From NCBI RefSeq assembly GCF_040419245.1, contig NZ_JAZHOH010000001.1, positions 2,542,001 through 2,606,000 of the forward strand: a DNA stretch of 64,000 bases, written 5' to 3'. The position numbers and the translations under genes are program-made. The stretch comes from Ewingella sp. CoE-038-23 (GTDB lineage Bacteria > Pseudomonadota > Gammaproteobacteria > Enterobacterales > Enterobacteriaceae). The notes beneath the pieces were generated by a model. That model was given only the letters and a program-made list of their open reading frames with translations. It was not told the origin of the DNA and did no database searches. Positions 59,197 through 64,000 of the stretch are shown in pieces (the stretch's first letter is position 1; each line of letters starts with the position of its first letter).

Positions 59197-60078
59197 TTAC
59201 TTGATGTACTGGCCGCTGCGTAACGCTTCGATACGCTTATCCAATGCCGGGTGCGACATGAACAGCTCGCTGAACGACTTGGACTTACCGTTAATGCAGA
59301 ACGCCATCATGCTGCCCGCCTCTTGCGGCTCATGGCTGGTTTTCAAACGCTGCAGCGCGGCAATCATCTTCTCGCGGCCAACCAGTTTAGCGGAACCGGC
59401 GTCTGCGTAGAACTCACGGTGACGCGAGAACCACATAGTAATGATGCTGGCCAAGATACCGAATACCAGTTCAAGCACGGTGGCAACCGCGAAGTAAATC
59501 ATCGGGTTACCGCCGTTGCTCTCTTCCCCATCACGGTTGCCGGAAAGGAAACCAGACGCCACCTGAGCAATCAGGCGAGAAATAAAGATAACGAAGGTAT
59601 TCACGATACCCTGAATCAGCGTCATGGTGACCATGTCGCCGTTGGAAATATGGCTGATCTCGTGGGCGATAACCGCTTCGGCTTCGTCCTGGCTCATGCT
59701 TTGCAGCAGGCCGGTACTGACGGCAACCAGAGATGAGTCACGGCGTGCGCCGGTAGCAAAGGCGTTGATGTCCGGCGCGTGATAAATCGCCACCTGTGGC
59801 ATGGCAATGCCCGCCTGCTGAGACTGGCGACGCACGGTTTCAACCAACCAGCGCTCGGTTTCGTTACGCGGCTGTTCGATGACTTCGCCGCCAACCGAAC
59901 GTAACGCCATCCATTTAGACATCAGTAAGGATACGAAGGAGCCACCGAACCCGAACAGACCGGCCATGATCATCAGACCTTGCACGCTGCTTGACTGAAT
60001 GCCCGTAAGGCTCAGCACCAGACCGAAAATCAGCATGACCGCCAGGTTAGTTAACAGGAACAACCCTATACGCATCAT
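59197..60078 (-). CDS. htpX: Membrane zinc metalloprotease HtpX
   Basis: M48 family integral membrane protease, 293 residues as in E. coli. Two N-terminal membrane segments (5-25, 33-55), the zinc motif HEISH with His139, Glu140 and His143, two further hydrophobic segments (about 155-175, 192-215), and the third ligand glutamate in [12 protein letters not shown] near 222. It degrades misfolded inner membrane proteins together with FtsH; E. coli htpX is induced by Cpx. AGGAAG precedes the ATG. Confidence 0.96.
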   Translation of the reverse strand: MMRIGLFLLTNLAVMLIFGLVLSLTGIQSSSVQGLMIMAGLFGFGGSFVSLLMSKWMALRSVGGEVIEQPRNETERWLVETVRRQSQQAGIAMPQVAIYHAPDINAFATGARRDSSLVAVSTGLLQSMSQDEAEAVIAHEISHISNGDMVTMTLIQGIVNTFVIFISRLIAQVASGFLSGNRDGEESNGGNPMIYFAVATVLELVFGILASIITMWFSRHREFYADAGSAKLVGREKMIAALQRLKTSHEPQEAGSMMAFCINGKSKSFSELFMSHPALDKRIEALRSGQYIK

Positions 60079-60321
60079 AAAATGTCACTTCCTCATTGTT
60101 GTTTCGTTTTTTATTGTCAGGTGAAAATCGACAAAACTCATCGACCTGCCTAGATCCTATGGGCTTATGGTGCAGATTCAAGAGTCGGACGCCGTTATGC
60201 CCATAAAATCACAATACTTTACAAATTGCAGCGTTTGCTCTCATTTATTTATCCACAATTGTGCATATTCACAACGCCACGGGTTCGCTGCGGCTCGCCC
60301 CGTTGCTTGATCACAGGTAAT

Positions 60322-60347
60322 AAAAAAGCGCACCGGAGTGCGCTTTT
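60322..60347 (-). terminator. Terminator of prc
   Basis: aaaagcgcac (60324-60333), cgga loop, gtgcgctttt (60338-60347); on the minus strand TTTTTTA follows. It is 21 bases beyond the prc stop. The gap 60079-60368 otherwise holds the htpX promoter region. Confidence 0.88.
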
Positions 60348-60368
60348 CGTGTCGACCGAAGTCAGGAC

Positions 60369-62438
60369 TTATTTGCTGGTAGCCGGGGCTTTATCGCCCT
60401 GCTCTTTCAGTAGCTTAGCCAGTTCAACGGCAATGTTGTCAGCTTCATCAAGGTACGGGTCTGGAGCGACATAATCTTTAGGTAACTCATCCAAAGATTT
60501 CAGCGGCTTCTTACCTTCACGTTTGAAACGTTCGTTCAGACGAGCCAGGCGCGTTGCATCATCCTCTTTGTCTTCTTTATCACGCTGGGCGTAGTTCAGA
60601 GAGACGGTATCACGCTTGTCTTTCAACGCTTTGTAGCGCGCGATATCTTGCTGGATGTACTGGAACTCTGGGTCTTTGGCGATACGTGCATCGTGATCTT
60701 TCAGCAGTTCAGGTACGAAAGGTTTCAGATCGCCGGTCTTGGTGTAGGTGGCAGCACTGATGCTATCCCACGGCAAGGCGTTATCTTCAAACTTCTCGCC
60801 TGTTTCAATCGCTTCAATCCCGGTAGGCATCAGAATGTCAGGGGTTACGCCCTCACGCTGAGTACTGCCGCCGTTGATGCGATAGAACTTCTGAATGGTG
60901 TACTGAACAGAGCCCAGCGCAGGCCACTCAGGGCGCAGCATCTGGTCATAAATACGGTTTAGAGAACGGTATTGCTGCACAGTACCTTTACCGAAGGTCG
61001 GTTCACCCACAATCAGAGCACGGCCGTAATCCTGCATTGCAGCGGCAAAAATCTCTGACGCAGAGGCGCTGAAGCGGTCAACCAGCACCACCAGCGGGCC
61101 TTTGTAGTAAACAACGCCGTCGGTATCGCTATCCTGACGAATGCGACCATTGTTATCACGCACCTGCACGACCGGGCCGCTTGGAATAAACAGGCCAGAC
61201 AGGGACACGGCTTCGGTCAATGCACCGCCGCCGTTAGTACGCAAATCGATAACCAGACTACTGACATCCTGCTTGGCCATTTTTTGCAGCTGCACTTTAA
61301 CATCATCAGTCAGGCCAACGTAGAAGCCCGGGATATCCATCACGGCGACTTTTTCGTTTCCGACTTTCTTGATGGTCATCTTAACGGCGCGGTCTTCCAG
61401 ACGGATTTTCTCGCGGGTCAAAATAACAGTACGGGTTTTGGTACCTTTACCAGCAGGCAGGATTTCGAGACGAACTTTACTGCCCTTCGCGCCTTTGATC
61501 AGAGCGACGACGTCGTCGAGACGCCAGCCAATCACATCAACCACGCCTTTGCTGGTGGCTACCTGTCCAACGCCGACGATACGGTCACCCACTGCGATAG
61601 CTTTGCTTTTGGCCGCCGGGCCGCCTGCTACCATCGAGTTGATCACGGTGTAATCATCGTCGCCTTGCAACACGGCACCAATACCTTCCAGAGACAGGCT
61701 CATTTCAGTATTGAATTGCTCGGTGCTGCGTGGAGACAGATAGTTAGTATGTGGGTCGATTTCATGCGCGAAGGCATTCATCACCAACTGGAAAACATCT
61801 TCGCTGTTGCTCTGGGTGAGGCGCTTCATCGCAAAACGATAGCGTTTCGTCAGCACATCACGAATTTCCTGATCGGTCTTCCCGGTCAGCTTGAGGTTCA
61901 GCTCGTCATATTTGACTTTGGCATCCCACAGACTGTCCAACTCGGCTTTATCTTTCGGCCAAGGGGCTTTTGCGCGATCAAGATTGATGGTGTCGTTGCC
62001 CGTGAAATTCATTGGGCGCGCCAGCACTTCCAACGCATAGGTATAGCGTTCGAAACGGCGTTTTTGAGCCAGATTGAACAACGCGTAAGGCGTATTCAGT
62101 TGACCCGTTTTGAGTTCCTCACCCAGCGTGCTGCGTTTATCAGCGAACTGAGCTACGTCGGAGGCCATCAAAACGTTATGGCCATAATCGAGCATGTTGA
62201 GGTAACGGTCGAAAATCTTAGCGGAGAAATCTGCATTAAGGTCAAATTGACGATAATGCGAACGGGTAAAGCGTGCCGTAACACGCTCGCTTACCGTTGC
62301 GTCCTGAGGCTCTTGTGTCAGTTGCTTGAGCTGGTCGATAGTTACCGGGGCACTATCGTTCGCATAACTGGTGTTAACCAGACTGGCTCCTGACAACAAA
62401 AGACCTGCAATAACGCTTAATCTGACAAATTTGTTCAT
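60369..62438 (-). CDS. prc: Tail-specific carboxy-terminal protease Prc
   Basis: Periplasmic S41 peptidase, 689 residues. Signal peptide to about residue 26 (SYA-ND). An N-terminal helical domain, then a PDZ domain (about 240-325), and the catalytic domain with the Ser459/Lys484 dyad (RFSASASEIF and PTFGKGTVQQ, 25 residues apart as in E. coli). It trims the C-terminus of FtsI and degrades tagged proteins and, with NlpI, the peptidoglycan hydrolase MepS. It lies 19 bases after proQ, and the two are probably cotranscribed. Confidence 0.97.
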   Translation of the reverse strand: MNKFVRLSVIAGLLLSGASLVNTSYANDSAPVTIDQLKQLTQEPQDATVSERVTARFTRSHYRQFDLNADFSAKIFDRYLNMLDYGHNVLMASDVAQFADKRSTLGEELKTGQLNTPYALFNLAQKRRFERYTYALEVLARPMNFTGNDTINLDRAKAPWPKDKAELDSLWDAKVKYDELNLKLTGKTDQEIRDVLTKRYRFAMKRLTQSNSEDVFQLVMNAFAHEIDPHTNYLSPRSTEQFNTEMSLSLEGIGAVLQGDDDYTVINSMVAGGPAAKSKAIAVGDRIVGVGQVATSKGVVDVIGWRLDDVVALIKGAKGSKVRLEILPAGKGTKTRTVILTREKIRLEDRAVKMTIKKVGNEKVAVMDIPGFYVGLTDDVKVQLQKMAKQDVSSLVIDLRTNGGGALTEAVSLSGLFIPSGPVVQVRDNNGRIRQDSDTDGVVYYKGPLVVLVDRFSASASEIFAAAMQDYGRALIVGEPTFGKGTVQQYRSLNRIYDQMLRPEWPALGSVQYTIQKFYRINGGSTQREGVTPDILMPTGIEAIETGEKFEDNALPWDSISAATYTKTGDLKPFVPELLKDHDARIAKDPEFQYIQQDIARYKALKDKRDTVSLNYAQRDKEDKEDDATRLARLNERFKREGKKPLKSLDELPKDYVAPDPYLDEADNIAVELAKLLKEQGDKAPATSK

Positions 62439-62457
62439 GCCTGAGTTGGCCTCCGTA

Positions 62458-63144
62458 TCAGAACTGCAAGTGTTCTGCGCGCACGATCATCGCCAGACCC
62501 GTAGAGAGCTGAACTCGAACACCGTCTTTGGCAATTTCCAAAACGGTGGCGTCCATAGCACTCTGACCGGCTCTCACTTTGATCTCTTGGCCAATTTGCA
62601 GTTTTGAGATATCTGTGACTGGCACCTGACGCGGTTCACGTTTTTCCTCACGCGGTGGGCGAGGTGCACGTGGTTTGCGATTTTCTTGACCAGCTACAGC
62701 AGCAGGCGCGTTTTCACGGCGCGGCGCAGGTTTTTTAGCAGCCGGACGTGGACGACGTGGTTCGGCTTCACCCGCTTCACGACGCTTAGCCTGTTGTTCA
62801 GCACGTTGTGCTTGAACACGAGCTTTCGCTTCTTCTAATTGTTTACGGGCATGTTCGACGTGCTGTTCTTCCAGCTCACCACATGCATTACCGTCAAGGT
62901 CAACGCGCTGTGCGCCAACTTTAACGCCGTACAAATAACGCCAGCTTGAGGTATATAGACGCAGAGCAGAGCGCAGCTGAGTTTTACTCAGATTCTCTTC
63001 GCCTTGCACGCGCTCGACCAAATCCGCAAAAATACCGATCTTTAAAGGACGAGCTTCGCCTTCGGCGCTAAAACAGAGCGGGAAACGCTCGGCCAAAAAG
63101 GCAATGACTTCTTTACTACTGTTCAACTTAGGTTGATTTTCCAT
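62458..63144 (-). CDS. proQ: RNA chaperone ProQ
   Basis: FinO-domain RNA-binding protein, 228 residues. The FinO-like domain covers about 1-120 ([15 protein letters not shown], then [18 protein letters not shown]). A basic, Pro/Arg/Ala-rich linker (about 125-175) and a C-terminal Tudor-like domain (about 178-228, [20 protein letters not shown]) follow. It binds structured sRNAs and mRNA 3' ends and, in E. coli, is needed for normal ProP activity. The gene order yebR-proQ-prc is conserved. Confidence 0.96.
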   Translation of the reverse strand: MENQPKLNSSKEVIAFLAERFPLCFSAEGEARPLKIGIFADLVERVQGEENLSKTQLRSALRLYTSSWRYLYGVKVGAQRVDLDGNACGELEEQHVEHARKQLEEAKARVQAQRAEQQAKRREAGEAEPRRPRPAAKKPAPRRENAPAAVAGQENRKPRAPRPPREEKREPRQVPVTDISKLQIGQEIKVRAGQSAMDATVLEIAKDGVRVQLSTGLAMIVRAEHLQF

Positions 63145-63239
63145 GAAATTTCCTGATTACAACGGGTTTGCCAACCGGCGCAGGCATGAACAGGCGTCAT
63201 TATAATGACGCCACCGTTAAATGCCACGTTATCCGTAGA

Positions 63240-63737
63240 TCAACTTGCGATCAGATTGACATATTTTGCTGCATCGCTGTTTTGCAGATGCTGGCAAAGC
63301 CCGGCAACTAACTCTGTCAGCCCTTGTTCATCCGCTTCGTCGAAGCGTTGATAGACGGTGCTATCGATGTCCAGGACGCCAATCACTGTGCCATTAACGC
63401 TAATCGGTAAGACGATTTCTGCGTTACTTGCTGCGTCACAGGCGATATGCCCGGGGAACGCATGCACGTCACCGACGCGCTGCACGGCGTTTTCAGCCAC
63501 GGCAGTCCCACAAACGCCCTTTCCTACCGGGATGCGCACGCAGGCAATTTTGCCCTGAAAAGGTCCAAGCACCAGTGTGGAACCATCCATAAGATAGAAT
63601 CCAGCCCAGTTAACCCCTTCAAGACGCTCATAAAGTAAGGCGCTGGCATTCGACAGAGTAGCAATAAAATTGTTCTCTCCGGCGATAAGCGCGTTCAGAT
63701 CACGTTTTAATTCCGCGTAGAATTCTTGTTTATTCAT
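63240..63737 (-). CDS. msrC: Free methionine-(R)-sulfoxide reductase
   Basis: GAF-domain enzyme (YebR in E. coli), 165 residues, reducing free L-methionine-(R)-sulfoxide with thioredoxin. The three cysteines Cys66, Cys76 and Cys100 have the same spacing as the redox cysteines 84, 94 and 118 reported for the E. coli enzyme. VLDIDSTVYQRFDEAD near 121 is the family motif. It precedes proQ, with a 95-base gap. Confidence 0.95.
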   Translation of the reverse strand: MNKQEFYAELKRDLNALIAGENNFIATLSNASALLYERLEGVNWAGFYLMDGSTLVLGPFQGKIACVRIPVGKGVCGTAVAENAVQRVGDVHAFPGHIACDAASNAEIVLPISVNGTVIGVLDIDSTVYQRFDEADEQGLTELVAGLCQHLQNSDAAKYVNLIAS

Positions 63738-63956
63738 GTAATAACCAATAATGACCCAAGGGCAGTCAGCCGATATGTTGTGCTTAACCCATATAAAATA
63801 AGCATTAAATACTCATCTGAACAAGGTTAATCCTATGTCACTTCAAAAAGACTGACCTACAATGACTGTTTGCCGACCGCATAATACGTTATTTTGTTAA
63901 AAATACCTGACAGATCTTAACATCCCTGCCCTGTAGAGCATTTCAGGGTAAGTACA

Positions 63957-64000
63957 ATGATAACAACAGGCAAATCTACACTCAGGCTCTATGAAAATAC
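63957..64000 (+). CDS. Possible start of letA (yebS), cut by the window edge
   Basis: An ATG at 63957 (AGGGTAAG upstream) opens a frame that runs to the window edge, 14 codons. In E. coli letA-letB are divergent from yebR, so this is the expected place for letA, but 14 residues are too few to recognise. A second ATG at 63991 in another frame is also possible. Confidence 0.3.
   Translation, partial: MITTGKSTLRLYEN

Overview
The window is a chromosomal segment of a Gram-negative enterobacterium (order Enterobacterales). Core gene order, protein lengths and sequences all fit. Several features look more like Yersiniaceae (Yersinia, Serratia, Rahnella, Rouxiella type) than Escherichia: a complete hemPRSTUV heme locus, an arn lipid A operon next to nlpC, dat-ddc, and kdgF-kduI-kduD. 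This placement comes from remembered family sequences and gene orders, not from a search. There is no phage, insertion sequence, CRISPR array, rRNA or tRNA gene that I can see.

Layout. 1-8.6 kb: ydiJ (partial), ydiK, the sRNA RprA with an RcsB box, ppsA with its regulator ppsR, and aroH. 8.7-15 kb: a Fur-controlled heme uptake operon hemP-R-S-T-U-V. 15-19.6 kb: selO, the anti-FlhDC EAL-like protein ydiV, lplA, ERIC-type repeats, nlpC. 19.7-27.3 kb: arnBCADTEF for 4-amino-4-deoxy-L-arabinose modification of lipid A, with a PmrA box. 27.5-30 kb: btuC-btuE-btuD. 30-34.3 kb: ddc and dat for 1,3-diaminopropane, a DUF2502 secreted protein and a tiny lipoprotein. 34.4-41.8 kb: the translation cluster thrS-infC-rpmI-rplT-pheM-pheS-pheT-ihfA with its attenuator and the thrS operator. 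42-50.6 kb: marC, emtA, yniA, yniB, hxpB, kdgF, kduI-kduD, ydjM (LexA box) and tcyP. 50.7-56.6 kb: an apparent catabolic operon with a metal- and PLP-dependent D-amino-acid dehydratase-like enzyme, a polar amino acid ABC transporter and a RidA-type imine deaminase, next to an IclR-family regulator. 56.7-64 kb: kdgR, yebQ, htpX, prc, proQ, the free methionine sulfoxide reductase gene, and possibly the first codons of letA.

How the genes work together. The backbone follows the 38-41 min region of E. coli K-12, with accessory blocks between conserved neighbours (heme uptake, lplA, arn, dat-ddc, the kdu genes, the D-amino-acid operon). Regulatory sites agree with the genes they precede: Fur before hemP, Cra before ppsA, PmrA before arnB, KdgR between kdgF and kduI (with kdgR itself about 10 kb away), LexA before ydjM, RcsB before rprA.

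Most of the window is ordinary, well-conserved chromosome. The least characterised parts are the 50.7-56.6 kb operon with its palindromic intergenic site, and the pair of small exported His/Gly/Tyr-rich proteins at 33.4-34.2 kb.
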